A stretch of 64,000 bases of DNA, from contig NZ_JALEGT010000035.1 of the NCBI RefSeq assembly GCF_022763305.1, positions 62,001-126,000 of the forward strand, read 5' to 3'. The notes below the pieces were generated by a model, which saw only the letters and a program-made list of their open reading frames with translations, had not been told where the DNA came from and did no database searches. Shown here piece after piece: positions 25,727 through 37,300 of the stretch. Within the stretch, counting starts at the first letter, position 1, and each line of letters begins with the position of its first letter. The DNA is from Marivita sp. (GTDB taxonomy: Bacteria; Pseudomonadota; Alphaproteobacteria; Rhodobacterales; Rhodobacteraceae). A program made the translations under genes and the position numbers.

Positions 25727-28700
25727 TTATGCCTGCCGCCTAGCGCGCATGGCCCGACGACGTGCCATCGCATCGGCCCGCATCTGTGCGCGATCCGTCT
25801 GTTCGCTGCGCGTGATCGGCATGACCCGCGCGCTGTTTCGTCCTTCGGTGGACTGCCCGCCCAGTTGCGCCACCCGATCCGCAAGTGCCGAGAGCGTCGG
25901 GAACTGGAAAATATCCGTGATGGACAGCTTGGAAACATCCAGCCGGTCACGTACGGCGCGATGGGTTTGCACCGCCAGAAGCGAATGGCCGCCCAGATCG
26001 AAGAAATTGTCGTCGGGCAAGATGGACTGGACGCCCAGCACCTCGGTCCAGATCGCGGCGATGCGGGTGCGCAGCGCCTCGTCCGCCTGACCTGCGTTCT
26101 GCACCTGAGCGGCAGGCCGCGGTTTTGGTCTAACCGCAATGGAAGACGGAGCCGGCAGTGCCTTGCGGTCGATCTTCTGGTTGGGCGTAACAGGGAATCT
26201 GTCCAGTGTCATCACATGCGCGGGCACCATGTAATCGGGCAGTCGTTCGGACAGGAACGCCCTCAGGTCCTTGATGTCGATCTCGGTTGCCGCAGTGATA
26301 TAGGCGACGAGCCGGACATCGCCGGGCGTGTCTTCGCGGGCCAGAACAACAGCGTTCGTGATCCCCTCGAAAGTCTGAATCGCGCTTTCGATTTCACCCA
26401 GTTCGATGCGGAATCCACGCAGTTTGACCTGAGTGTCGGCCCGCCCAAGGAAATCGAGTTTTCCGTCGATCCGGCGCTGGACAAGATCGCCGGTGCGGTA
26501 CATGCGCCCTTCGGCAAAAGGATTGTCACGGAACCGATCCGCCGTCATCTCGTCGCGCTGCCAATAGCCCCGGGTCACGCCATCGCCACCGATCCACAGC
26601 TCTCCGGCTTCGCCGATCCCGACAGGCGCGTATTGCTCATCAAGAACATACAGCTGTGTATTTGCGATGGGGCGTCCGATGTTGACCGTGGCGACGTCGG
26701 CCGTAGCGATTTCCGAAGAGGACCATATTGTCGTTTCGGTCGGCCCGTACATGTTGGTGATGCGGGCGCCAGTCGCGCTGTTCAGGTCTGCCACCAACGC
26801 GCCGGGCAAAGCCTCTCCTCCGAGGAAGAGATGCTTGAGGCCGCGCAAGCTTGCCCTTGCGTCGTCATCCATCGCGATCATGCGGGCCATGGACGGTGTA
26901 CACTGCATATGGGTCACATCGTGGCGCGCCAGCATTGCCGCGATGGAGAAATCGTCATCCGCGTGATCGAGCGAGGGTGCACAGCGTCGAACCACCTCGG
27001 CCAGTGGTCTGAGACCAGAGAGAACCTGATCCGTTTCAATCCCGTAGTCGATGAGGCACGCGATTTCGGATACACCGATGGCCTGAAGCTGCTCCACCCG
27101 GGCCAACGCATCATTGATGGTGCCGAACAGACCGGACTCGTTGAAATAACGCTCGAACGCGAAATCAAGAATGCCTTCGAGATCGTCTTCGCTCAGATCG
27201 CCGAGATTAAGCTCGAACGCGTTTTTCACGCCCTCGGGTTTCTTGAATGCGGGGAACGCCCAGGCATATTGCTTGATGAGTCCTGCAGCGGAACGCAGGT
27301 AATCCTTCATCGGCTCACGGGCGATTTCGCGCGCCTGATCGCGCGTTTCCGCAAGACAGGTGTGCAGCATCAGTGTGACGGTAAAGTCATCCGGGTTGTG
27401 CCCCGCCTCGCGAAGCGCGTGCCGGTAGATCGTGATTTTGTCGGCCACTTCCTCGATCGACTGGCCCAACAGATGCGTCAGGACGTTGGCCCCATTGGCT
27501 CCGGCTTCGCGCCAGGTGTCGGGATTGCCCGCGGTGGTCACCCAGATGGGCAGGTCTTTGGACACGGGACGCGGTTGCGTGACAACCTCATGCATCTTCC
27601 CGTCCTTGCGCGGAAAGGCCACGGGTTCACCACGCCAGAGCTTGCGCACCTTGTCGATTGCATCGAACATCGCGGGCTTGTTGTCGGGCGGCGTGTTTTC
27701 GGGACGAAGGATGAAGTCATCCGGTTGCCACCCGCTGGCGATGGCAAGCCCGGCACGTCCGTTCGTCAGATTGTCGATCACCGCCCATTCCTCGGCGATG
27801 CGGGCCGGGTGATGCAGCGGAGCCACGCAACTGCCGGCACGGACGCCGATATTCTTTGTCACGCCAGCCACGGCAGCACCCGTGACCGACGGGTTAGGAT
27901 AGGGCCCCCCAAAGGCGTGGAAATGCCGTTCTGGCGTCCAGACCGCGCAGAAGCCATTTTCGTCAGCGAATTTCGCCCCTTCCAGAAGCAGGCGATATTT
28001 GTCGCGGCCAACGCCATCGTCATTGCCCCAGTAGTAGATGGAGAATGCCATCCCATCACTGTTGCGGCGCGCCGCTCCCCCCGAAATGACACCCCGTTTG
28101 CTGCTGCTGGGCAGAACCACACGGATACCACGTGCCATCGTATAGAAGAGCTCAAGCACGGAAATGTCGAAGCTGAGGCTGGTCACGGCAAGCCAAGCCG
28201 CATCGTCCCTGTCCGTCACGACGGCGTCCATGCCCGCGTAGAAGTTCATCACATTGCGATGTTCGACCATCACGCCCTTGGGCAGGCCTGTCGATCCGGA
28301 GGTGTAGATGACATAGGCCAGATTGTCGGCAGCAGCGACGGGTTCGGGATTGCTCGTACGTGCCGATGCGAGGCGGGGATCACGATCGATCACCAGCCGT
28401 TCGGCCGAGGTTTCGGGCAAGTCGTCCTGCAGAGCGTGTTCCGTGATGACAACGCCCGCAGCACTGTCAGTGAGGTAATGCGCCAGCCGGTCCTTGGGAT
28501 ATTCCGGGTCCAGCGGCAGATAGGCCGCACCGGCTTTGAGGATGCCGAGCGCCCCGGCGATCAGGTCCGGGCCGCGCGCGCAATGCAGGCCGACCATCGT
28601 GTCCGGCTGCACCCCAATGCTGCGCAGCGTATGCGCCACGCGATTGGCATGTTCATTCAGCGTGGCATAGGTGATCGACATGTTCTCGAACACCAGCGCC

Positions 28701-30301
28701 ACGGCATCCGGCGTACGCGCCACCTGAGCTTCGAACGCGGCATGCATGGTGGCTGGACCGTCAAGCCGCAGAGCCGTCTTGTTGAACTCGGTCAGTACCG
28801 CATCGCGTTCCTCTGGCGGAAGGATCGAAAGATCGGTCGCAGCGGTGCCATTACGAAGCTGTTCCGTGATCCAATTCAGACGGCGGATCAGTATTTGCGC
28901 GGCATCCGGTGCAATCCGACCTTCATCCACGTGAACGAGGACCACGTCATCAGTGAGGTCAAAGGTGATCGCAGCGCCGGGAATCGGCCCGGCACCTAGC
29001 GAGATTGCCAGATCGGGTGTCCCAGTCCAGGACAGGGCTGGCTCTCGCAGGGCAAGATCGGTCGCAATTCCTGCATGAGGCGTGGGCAGCTGGTTCTCAA
29101 GCACTTCGACAGACACTGGAACCCATGGCTGCACCAACCCGAAGCGCGCGTCGCGCATGAGGCTTGGGTCTGACAGAGCGACAAAAGACCCGGGTTCTGA
29201 TGCCAACCGTTTTGCCAGACAGGCAAGCGCGGCGCCGATCAGGTCCGCTGGCAGGTCGGTGTGGCTGGTGCGGATCGACGGCGCGCCAGATTGCGTGAAG
29301 GACAACGTGATGGGAACCGCGCCAACCAAGGTGCGACGCCAGCGCGCTTCGGCCTTTGCAACAGTACGCATGGTCTGGTCGATTTCGGCCACGTCTTCCT
29401 TGGCCAATGAGGGCAGCACAGTACCCAGCGTCACGTGATCCGATGGGCGGGCTGGCTTGCCATCGCTCAGCATCAATTTACCCAGACGCAGGGCTGCATC
29501 GGCAAAGGCAATCGTGATCGACTCGTCATCGATCGCGATCACCGCCCCTTGAGCAGCGCTGCTCTCTACGCGTTCGGCACTGGCGACATGGACGAGAGTG
29601 TCGCCAAGGCGCAGCTTTGGCGTGCAGATCGGATTGCGGTAGGTGCCATGATCCAAACCCCGGACAAGCCGAAGCACGGTGTCCGCCGGTACGTCGAACC
29701 GCAGGAGACCAAAACCTTCGGGCCGGTCGGTCAGAGCGTGATAGCTTCGTTGACTGATGTCCTGTGCGCGGCGATTGGGCAGGCCGTGCGTGAGTTCGTG
29801 CAAGAGATCAGGGAAGCTGGTCAAACCAGCTTCGTAGCATTTCGTGTTCAGCGTCAGCGCAGTGTCCCGAGGCGAGATGTCGATCGCCGCCTGGACAAGG
29901 ATGTCGCCGGTATCGACGCCGTCATCGATCAGATGCCATGTGATGCCGTGTGTGGTATCTCCGTCGATCAGCGCCCAGACCGGCGCATTCAAGCCAGCCC
30001 GTTTCGGCAGCGGACCGTCGTGGAAGTTGACCGCTCCCTTTTTGCCAAGCTCCAGCACGTCGCGTGGCAATATTTTGAGATTGGCGATGCTCAGCACCCA
30101 GTCAACCGCAAGCCCCGACAAACGTGCGGACAGATCAGGCCCATGCCCCTCGGAGCGGATGCCGCGATCCCGCGCCCAAGCCGCAAGGTCGGGACTGTCG
30201 GTGACAAGCGCCGCGAGCCCATGTCCCTGCGACAGCAGCGTTTCCGCGCAATGGCGGGTCAGGCTTTCGTCACCGATGATGATGCAGTCGAACTGGGTCA
30301 T
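25727..30301 (-). CDS. NRPS: formyltransferase - degenerate C region - adenylation domain split by luciferase-like monooxygenase - carrier domain
   Basis: A 1524-residue assembly-line protein. Residues 1-200 are a formyltransferase domain with N92, H94 and D130 (VNFHDGPLPKRAG, DDGVDTGDIL) as the catalytic set, followed by a formyltransferase C-terminal-like part to about 280. Residues 285-515 resemble the end of a condensation domain (LSILPPEERDAVLTEFNKTA) but no HHxxxDG motif is found. Adenylation core motifs follow: YTSGSTGLPKG near 664, SFDISVLELFY near 714. A complete luciferase-like flavin monooxygenase is inserted at about 751-1095 (MAFSIYYWGND, SGWQPDDF), after which adenylation resumes (NMYGPTETTIW, YRTGDLV, NQKIDRKAL). 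The carrier domain has S1440 in LGGHSLLAV. No thioesterase is present. It starts 3 bases after the GT2 gene with GGAG upstream. Confidence 0.93.
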   Translation of the reverse strand: MTQFDCIIIGDESLTRHCAETLLSQGHGLAALVTDSPDLAAWARDRGIRSEGHGPDLSARLSGLAVDWVLSIANLKILPRDVLELGKKGAVNFHDGPLPKRAGLNAPVWALIDGDTTHGITWHLIDDGVDTGDILVQAAIDISPRDTALTLNTKCYEAGLTSFPDLLHELTHGLPNRRAQDISQRSYHALTDRPEGFGLLRFDVPADTVLRLVRGLDHGTYRNPICTPKLRLGDTLVHVASAERVESSAAQGAVIAIDDESITIAFADAALRLGKLMLSDGKPARPSDHVTLGTVLPSLAKEDVAEIDQTMRTVAKAEARWRRTLVGAVPITLSFTQSGAPSIRTSHTDLPADLIGAALACLAKRLASEPGSFVALSDPSLMRDARFGLVQPWVPVSVEVLENQLPTPHAGIATDLALREPALSWTGTPDLAISLGAGPIPGAAITFDLTDDVVLVHVDEGRIAPDAAQILIRRLNWITEQLRNGTAATDLSILPPEERDAVLTEFNKTALRLDGPATMHAAFEAQVARTPDAVALVFENMSITYATLNEHANRVAHTLRSIGVQPDTMVGLHCARGPDLIAGALGILKAGAAYLPLDPEYPKDRLAHYLTDSAAGVVITEHALQDDLPETSAERLVIDRDPRLASARTSNPEPVAAADNLAYVIYTSGSTGLPKGVMVEHRNVMNFYAGMDAVVTDRDDAAWLAVTSLSFDISVLELFYTMARGIRVVLPSSSKRGVISGGAARRNSDGMAFSIYYWGNDDGVGRDKYRLLLEGAKFADENGFCAVWTPERHFHAFGGPYPNPSVTGAAVAGVTKNIGVRAGSCVAPLHHPARIAEEWAVIDNLTNGRAGLAIASGWQPDDFILRPENTPPDNKPAMFDAIDKVRKLWRGEPVAFPRKDGKMHEVVTQPRPVSKDLPIWVTTAGNPDTWREAGANGANVLTHLLGQSIEEVADKITIYRHALREAGHNPDDFTVTLMLHTCLAETRDQAREIAREPMKDYLRSAAGLIKQYAWAFPAFKKPEGVKNAFELNLGDLSEDDLEGILDFAFERYFNESGLFGTINDALARVEQLQAIGVSEIACLIDYGIETDQVLSGLRPLAEVVRRCAPSLDHADDDFSIAAMLARHDVTHMQCTPSMARMIAMDDDARASLRGLKHLFLGGEALPGALVADLNSATGARITNMYGPTETTIWSSSEIATADVATVNIGRPIANTQLYVLDEQYAPVGIGEAGELWIGGDGVTRGYWQRDEMTADRFRDNPFAEGRMYRTGDLVQRRIDGKLDFLGRADTQVKLRGFRIELGEIESAIQTFEGITNAVVLAREDTPGDVRLVAYITAATEIDIKDLRAFLSERLPDYMVPAHVMTLDRFPVTPNQKIDRKALPAPSSIAVRPKPRPAAQVQNAGQADEALRTRIAAIWTEVLGVQSILPDDNFFDLGGHSLLAVQTHRAVRDRLDVSKLSITDIFQFPTLSALADRVAQLGGQSTEGRNSARVMPITRSEQTDRAQMRADAMARRRAMRARRQA

Positions 30302-30304
30302 GAC

Positions 30305-31324
30305 TCACTCCGCGCTGGTTTGCAGGGCCGTGTCGGACGGCAGACCAACGACACGGATTGCGGACTCCGGCGTCGGCCGCAGAAGCGCCTTCAGGTCATG
30401 TGAGACCATATCCCGAAGAAAGCATTTCGCGCCGGTGATCGGCTTGCCCTCGATCCGCCTGCGCACCCGCCAGAGCGATGTGCCCAGAACATTCAACGCT
30501 GTCGCCGCGATGGCGTAAGCCCGGTTGTGGTTCTTGCTGAAATAGTACCAGCGGCTTTGATACCAATAAGACGGAGTGCGCGTCCAACGCCCCATTCCGG
30601 TCGACACCGATCCTATGTGGCAGACGCGGCTTTCGCGGACAAAATGCACCTGATGCCCCGCACGTTGCGCGCGAAGGCAAAAATCCGTTTCCTCGAAGTA
30701 GAGGAAAAAGGTTTCGTCAAACAGGCCGATCTCTGCGAGCACGCTGGTGCGGACAAGCATGGAGGCACCAAGGATCCAACCAACCGACCCAGACTGCTCC
30801 GGCGTGTGCATCGGCAGCACATATTTCTTGAGGAGGCGGGTCACAGGCCCGAAGCGCACCGCTCCCTCGAACTCGGAAGCCAGGCTGGGAAAACGAAATG
30901 CGCTGCAATGATCCTCGCCCGACTCGCCGTAGACATTGCTGCCGGCGATGGCCACCTCCGGATGCGTGTCCAGATATGCCACCAGCGCGTCGATCGCATC
31001 GAGTTCGACACGGGCATCCGGGTTCAGGATGTAGACCAAGTCAGCTGCCGGGCAGATGTCGAGTCCTGCGCGAATGCCGAAATTGTTGCCCGCTCCAAAC
31101 CCACCGTTGCGACCGGATTGAAGAACCTGCACGTCAAGATGGGCCGGCCATTCCGCGTCACGGACAAGGGCGCTCATGGACTTAAAGGACTCATCGGGAG
31201 AGTCGTTGTCGACAAGAACGATTGCGCCGCAGACGGATGCCATGGCTGCCGCGGCCGACTTGGCCGCCTGGACAGCCAGATCGGCAGTCTTGTAGTTCAG
31301 AATGACAACAACGATTTCGGTCAT
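30305..31324 (-). CDS. Glycosyltransferase family 2, between PKS and NRPS
   Basis: From the ATG at 31324 (GGAG eight bases upstream) the protein has 339 residues; a GTG at 31333 that overlaps the PKS stop is the alternative. The GT-A domain begins EIVVVILNYKTADLAV, with VDNDSPDES and the DXD-type LNPDARVELDAID. LGASMLVRTSVLAEIGLFDE and FFLYFEETDFCLRAQRAG are the acceptor-side blocks typical of rhamnosyltransferase-like GT2 enzymes. Its position, 5 bases after the PKS and 3 bases before the NRPS, implies co-translation with both, so it is a candidate tailoring enzyme for the PKS/NRPS product, although an EPS role is equally possible. Confidence 0.88.
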   Translation of the reverse strand: MTEIVVVILNYKTADLAVQAAKSAAAAMASVCGAIVLVDNDSPDESFKSMSALVRDAEWPAHLDVQVLQSGRNGGFGAGNNFGIRAGLDICPAADLVYILNPDARVELDAIDALVAYLDTHPEVAIAGSNVYGESGEDHCSAFRFPSLASEFEGAVRFGPVTRLLKKYVLPMHTPEQSGSVGWILGASMLVRTSVLAEIGLFDETFFLYFEETDFCLRAQRAGHQVHFVRESRVCHIGSVSTGMGRWTRTPSYWYQSRWYYFSKNHNRAYAIAATALNVLGTSLWRVRRRIEGKPITGAKCFLRDMVSHDLKALLRPTPESAIRVVGLPSDTALQTSAE

Positions 31325-31329
31325 GCAGG

Positions 31330-34300
31330 TCACTCCGCCGCCTCTGTTGCCTTGAAGGACAAGACACGCCCCTTGCCGCCGACAGAGGCTTCTGTCGTGG
31401 TGATGACATTGCGCAGATAGCTGGCCAGCACCCGCACATTGGGCTCCAGCACCATGCTGTCATGATCGCCCGGCACCTCGAACACCTCGATCTGAGGCAC
31501 GTACTGACCCCAGTCGTTGTCGTCGAACAGATAGGCCCGTTCGTGGTTGACCAGTCGGCCACCGGACACCGTCCAGGTGGCATGCAGAGGCGGCCGGAAC
31601 AGAGCGATGCGACCAGACCAGCGCTTGACCTCATAGGTCGAAACCGCCTGCAGGAAGGCCTGTTCGATTTCGGCATTATGGAAGCTGTGTGTGGCCTTAG
31701 TTTCCTCGGAGGCACGTCGCTTGGACAGTTCCCAGTCGATCCGGTTGCGCAACCAGATCACCGGATAGGCAAGACCTTTGCGGCGGGTTTCCTGCAATTG
31801 GATCAACAAGCGGTCCTTCCGGGCCAGCGGGCGGCGCTGAGGCAGCGGTGTATCCAGCAAAACGATCAGCGCGACCTCGTCGCCCATCTTTTCAAGCTGG
31901 TGGGCGATCTCGTAGGCGGTGATGCCACCCCCCGAGAAACCACCCACATAATATGGCCCTGTGGGCTGCACCTGTTTCATCTCGGCGATGTAGTCGCGCG
32001 CGGCATCCCTGATGGAGCTGTGGGGTGTTTCGTCGCCGTAGAGGCCACGGGCCTGAAGACCGTAGAATGGCCGATCCGACCCGAGCAGCTGGGCCAGATG
32101 GCGCAGGTTCAGCACGTTTCCGAACATCCCTGCGACCAGGAAGAACGGCGACTTCGGCCCACCTTCACCATCATGCATCGCAACGATGTGCTTGAAGCGA
32201 CGGGTTTGAGGTTTGGGCTTCTTGTCTTTCACCTCGGCGGTGTCGGACAAGCCCGTCCGCTCCTTGATGAGCGACGCACAGGCCCGGATGGTCGGCGCTT
32301 CGAACAGGATCGAGATCGGGAAATCGACGTTGTACGTCTTGCGCACCTTGGCAAAGAGGCGCACCGCGATCAGCGAGTGCCCCCCGAGATCGAAGAAACT
32401 GTCCTCGACGCCGACATTCTGGACACCCAAAAGCTCTTCCCAGATTCCGACGAGCGTGCGTTCGATTTCCGTCTCCGGCGCGACATAGTCTCCGGCGAGT
32501 TGCGGACGATCGAATTTCTGACCTTCAGATTTCGGATCGTTGGCGATCATCGCCTGTTCAATGAGCGCCTGCATGTCGAGCGAGGACACATAGACCTGTG
32601 GTGCACCGCGACCCAGAGCGCGCAGGAATGCCTCGGCTCCGGTGTCGGAGGTGATCCCTTGGGACAGGTTGTGCTGAAACCGCTCTTCGGCAGGGGACAA
32701 GGGCTGCGTCGATTTCCGGAAATCGGCCGGTTCGAATTCGGTCTTTGCCGCTTTGACGGGTGTGGACAGCGATGACATGTCGCTCAGTCGTTTGATCGAG
32801 AAGTCCTCGATCTCCATGCAGACAGTGCCGTCGGGCATGGCGATGGAGATATCGAACGACGCGGTTTCGTCGTCATTCCGGTTGCTGCCCGAAGACCGCA
32901 CCCAGCTGACGATCCGTTCGGGAAGCGGGTGATAGACATGAACCCGGTCGTAGGACACGGGCACCCAAAGCCTGTCGGCGCGGTAGCCATCGATCAATTC
33001 CATGGCCCATCCGGTGGCGATGTCGAGCAATCCGGGATGGAAATGCCAACGCCTGTCTTCTTGTGCGACCGCGTTCAACGACAGATCAGCAATCCCTTCC
33101 CGGTCGCCATAGGCGCAGCTGTCCAGAACCTTCCAATGCGTCCCGAAGGCGAGCTGTGTTTCCTGGGCAGCTGCGAGTTTTGTGCCATTGCTGGCCGTCC
33201 GCGCAACCCCGCAGCGCTTGCGGATTGCATCGATGTCGATGGGTTTGGGCTGGGCCTCGGGAATGAGCGACAGATCGGCCGTCACAATGGGAACAAAGCC
33301 TGCCTGTCCATCCAGATGGCAGCTTCCCAGTACATCCATATGATAGCCGTCATCCCGCCGGGACAGACGCAGGCGAATGTCGCGCTCTCCGCCATCGGGC
33401 ACATGCAAGGGCCGCAGGAACGTCATGTTGCGGATCGCAAAGCTGCTGGTCTCACCCTGACCGCGAAGCGCTTTGGACGCCAGCGTCAGATAGCCGGCAC
33501 CGGGGAACAGCGCATCCCCCTGTTTGGTTCTGTGTTGATCGATGAACCAGTCCTCGGTGGTGTACCGCGCTTCGAAAATCCGATTTCCGGCCGGGTCGAA
33601 CCCCGTCTTGTCGAGCAGTGGCAGATCGACAGGATCAAAGGCAACCGGGTCGGTTTCGCCGATCCGGTCCGCCAGGGCAGTCGCAGCCATGCCAACATCG
33701 GCCCAGATACCCCAGTTGATCGCCATGACGCGAGTCGCGTCGCCACGGCGCGCATGCGCATAGGCATTGAGGTACTCGTTCGCCGCAACATAGTCGATCT
33801 GACCGGCAGGCGCGGTCTGAGTCGAGGACGACGCAAAAAGCACGATGAAATCGGTCGATCCATCGGGGAACAGCTGATCCAGAACCTTGGTGCCGTGAAT
33901 CTTGGAGGAAAACACCTTTTCGATGGAGCCGGTCGACTTGGCAAGAAGCGGTGCATCCTCCATCAAGCCCGCGGCGTGGATCACACCGTCGATCCGCCCG
34001 TGGCGGGCCACGGTTGCCTCGACGACGCCCTGCATCTCTGGAAGATTGCAGATGTCCGCCGCGTGCGGCTCGACCTTGGCACCGAGGGCTTCAAGTTCCT
34101 GCACGGCGCGGATGCGTCGCGCCAGTTTGTCTTGCGGCGCATGACGTTGCAGGTAGTGAGCCCACACCTCGCGTTTTGGCAAGTTACCTCTGGCTGTCAG
34201 CACCAGAGTGCACCCCAGTTCAGCCAGTGACCTGGCAACGGTCAGGCCAATCCCACCGAAGCCACCCGTGATCAGATAGGTGCCACCGGGCCGAACCGGC

Positions 34301-37300
34301 GACTCGGTCACTGGTTTCAATGGGGTCTTCTGCAGCGCCTGCTCATACCGTCGCCCCGACCGCAGAAGAGCAATCGTCGCTGACGGATCGGCAATCATGT
34401 CTTCGATGACCTGATCGACGAGATCCTGCCAGTCGCGTTGGTCAGCTCTGGCATCCGTGCGACGGGCGAACAGCCGACGCGTCGGAGCGGCGGGCAGAAC
34501 AAGGTCCAGCGAAGATACGGTCAGCCCGGGGATTTCCCGAGGGATCACGCGGACGGGACCGGACATGATGGCCTTTTCCGGCGAAACAAGCCGTTCATCG
34601 CCAAAGGCGGCGGCACCGTTGGTAAAGACCGAGATCTGCGTTGGCCGAGGCAGAGTTTCATCCGCAATCGCCTGGGCGATGAACATCAGCGAATAGAACC
34701 CGTGTTCCTGCATGCGGTGGAAAAAGCTTGATCCTGGGCGATGGCTGTTGTCCTTGGTCACGCCCCAGAAATGCGCGATACGGCTGGGCACCAATCGTCG
34801 AGACAGCATATCGCGGAACAGAAGGTCATAGCCTTCGCGCCCCCGCTCCGGCGCCAGAACATAGGTCGTATCGTCAAGCCGGGCAAAGCTGTCGCCGGGC
34901 CAGACCTCGACAATCGAATGACCCGCCGCGCGCAGACGTTTGGCGGCAGCCGACGCGACACCGGCATCGTCCATGAAGACCAGCCAGCTTTGCAAATCAG
35001 CCTTGTCGAGATCGGTGCGGACATCGACCGGAGTTGCGGCGTATTTCGGACGCCAGACCGGAGTCCACCCCCAGTTTTCGATCCCCTCGATTCGGGTCAG
35101 GAAGCTGGACACCGTCTGGTTCTGCGGCTGGCCCGGCTCGATATAATAGCGGGAGCGCTGGAAAGCATAGGTGGGCAAGGGCACGCGGTTGCGACGGGCC
35201 TCCCCCCAAATCTGATCCCAATCGACGTGACCGCCCAGCGCCCAGACACGGCCCAACACCTCGAGCATGTGGCGATCATCCTCGATCTCTTCGTCGGGAT
35301 GCCGCAGGCTCGACAGGACCTGGTTGGCCTGGATGCCTTCACATTGACGGGCCAGCACCGACAGCGCCTTGCCCGGTCCAACTTCGAGGAAGATGCGGTT
35401 CTGACGATCTGACAGGGTGTCGAGGCATTTGGCAAAATTGACTGTGCCCCGGAGATGCGACACCCAATAGTCCGGGTTGGTCGCCTGTTCCGCCGTCATC
35501 ATTTCGCCAGTGCGGTTGGATGTGATGGGGATCTGCGGCGGGGTGAGCTCGATCTGTTCCAGATACGCTTGGAAACGGTCAAGGATCGGATCGAGCATGC
35601 GCGAATGGGCTCCAATATCAATGGGGATGCGGGTAAAGTCGACATCCCGGCGCTTGAGTTCAGCCTCAAGGGTCATGAGTGCCCCACTTGGCCCCGATGC
35701 AACACTGAGGCCCGGACTGTTGATCGCACCCAGATCAAGCTTTTCGCCCAGCAGCGGCTTCAGCTCCTCCGCGGGCAAGGCAACCGAGATCATGCCGCCC
35801 TTTTCGACTGTATCGAACAGGGTGCCACGCAGATGCACGAGCCCAATGCAATCTTCGAACGACATGACACCGGCGACGCAGGCCGCCGTGTTTTCACCCA
35901 TCGAGTGTCCCGCAAGCGCGCTGGGAAGCAGACCCCAGCTCATCCAGAGCTGAGCCAGCGCGTATTCCACGATCATGATCAGCGGAAGCTGCAGCGATGG
36001 CTGACGCAGGGCCTCTGCCGCGTCGGTGTCTTTGCCCGGTTCAGGAAGCCACAGCGCACGGATGTCGCGCGTTTCGAGTGTTTGCAGATGCGCAAGGCCG
36101 CGATCCATCCATTCGGCAAAGACCGGCTCGGTCTCGTAGAGATCGCGCCCCATGCCGACATATTGCGCGCCACCGCCCGGGAACAGAAACACCGTCTCGG
36201 GACGGGACAGCGCATCATGCGAATGCACCCGACGCGCATCCGATCCGTCAAGGAGCTTTGCCGCGTCTTCGTGCGTGCGGGCAACCACGATGCGGCGCTT
36301 TTCGAACGCCCGGCGTCCGGTCTTGAGGGTCCAGGCCACATCGGCCAGTGGTTGATCCGGATTGGCCCGCAAATGCGCCGCCAGTTGCGCTGCGTTGGCA
36401 TCAAGCGCCTGCTTGGTCCGCCCCGAGACCGTGATGATCTGGAATGGCCAGTCGCTTGCTTCCGAGGCTTGCCGTTCGGGTGCTTCTTCCAGGACCACAT
36501 GCGCATTGGTGCCACCCACCCCGAGCGAGTTGACCCCGGCGCGGCGTGGATGGTCACGGCGCGGCCAATCGGTCAGCCGGTCATTCACACGGAAGGGCGA
36601 ATGTTCGAAATCAATGGTCGGGTTCGGCTTTTCGAAGCCAAGGCTGGGCGGCATCTGACGATGGTGCAAAGCCATGGATGCCTTGATCAGACTGGCCACA
36701 CCTGCCGCAGTGTCGAGATGGCCGATATTGGTCTTGACCGATCCGATCCGGCAATGTCCCACAGCGTCACTGGTCGCCTGAAAGGCCTGTGTCAGCGCAG
36801 CGACTTCGATCGGGTCACCCAGATAGGTGCCCGTTCCGTGACATTCGACATAGTCGATCGTGTCGGCGGTCACGCCGGCGATGGCCTGAGCCTCGGCAAT
36901 CGCGTCGGCCTGCCCCTCGACCGAGGGAGCAAGATATCCCGCCTTTGCCGCACCATCGTTGTTGACCGCGCTGCCCTTGATGACTGTCCAGATATGATCC
37001 CCATCCGCGATGGCATCGGCCAGCCGACGCAGGACAACGACACCGGCTCCCGACCCAAAGACGGTGCCCTTGGCGCGGTGATCGAAGGCATGGCATTGGC
37101 CATCTGGCGACAGGATCTCGTTTTCCTTGTAGAGGTAGCCCTGCCCCTGTGGCAGTTCGATCGTGACCCCACCTGCCAGGGCGAGATCGCATTCGCCGTT
37201 CAGCAAGGATTGGCAGGCGAAGTGTGTAGCGACGAGCGAGGTGGAACAGGCTGTCTGCACATTGACCGAAGGACCGTCCAGATCGAACACATGGCTGACG

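Noticed and set aside
27000-28060. Luciferase-like monooxygenase as a separate gene
   Set aside because: It is in frame with the adenylation domain on both sides, with no stop or internal ribosome binding site, so it is an inserted domain.
25865-28999. A 1044-codon open frame on the plus strand opposite the NRPS
   Set aside because: It lies antisense to clear NRPS domains; its residue composition (His, Gln, Arg-rich, no domain) is typical of GC-rich shadow frames.
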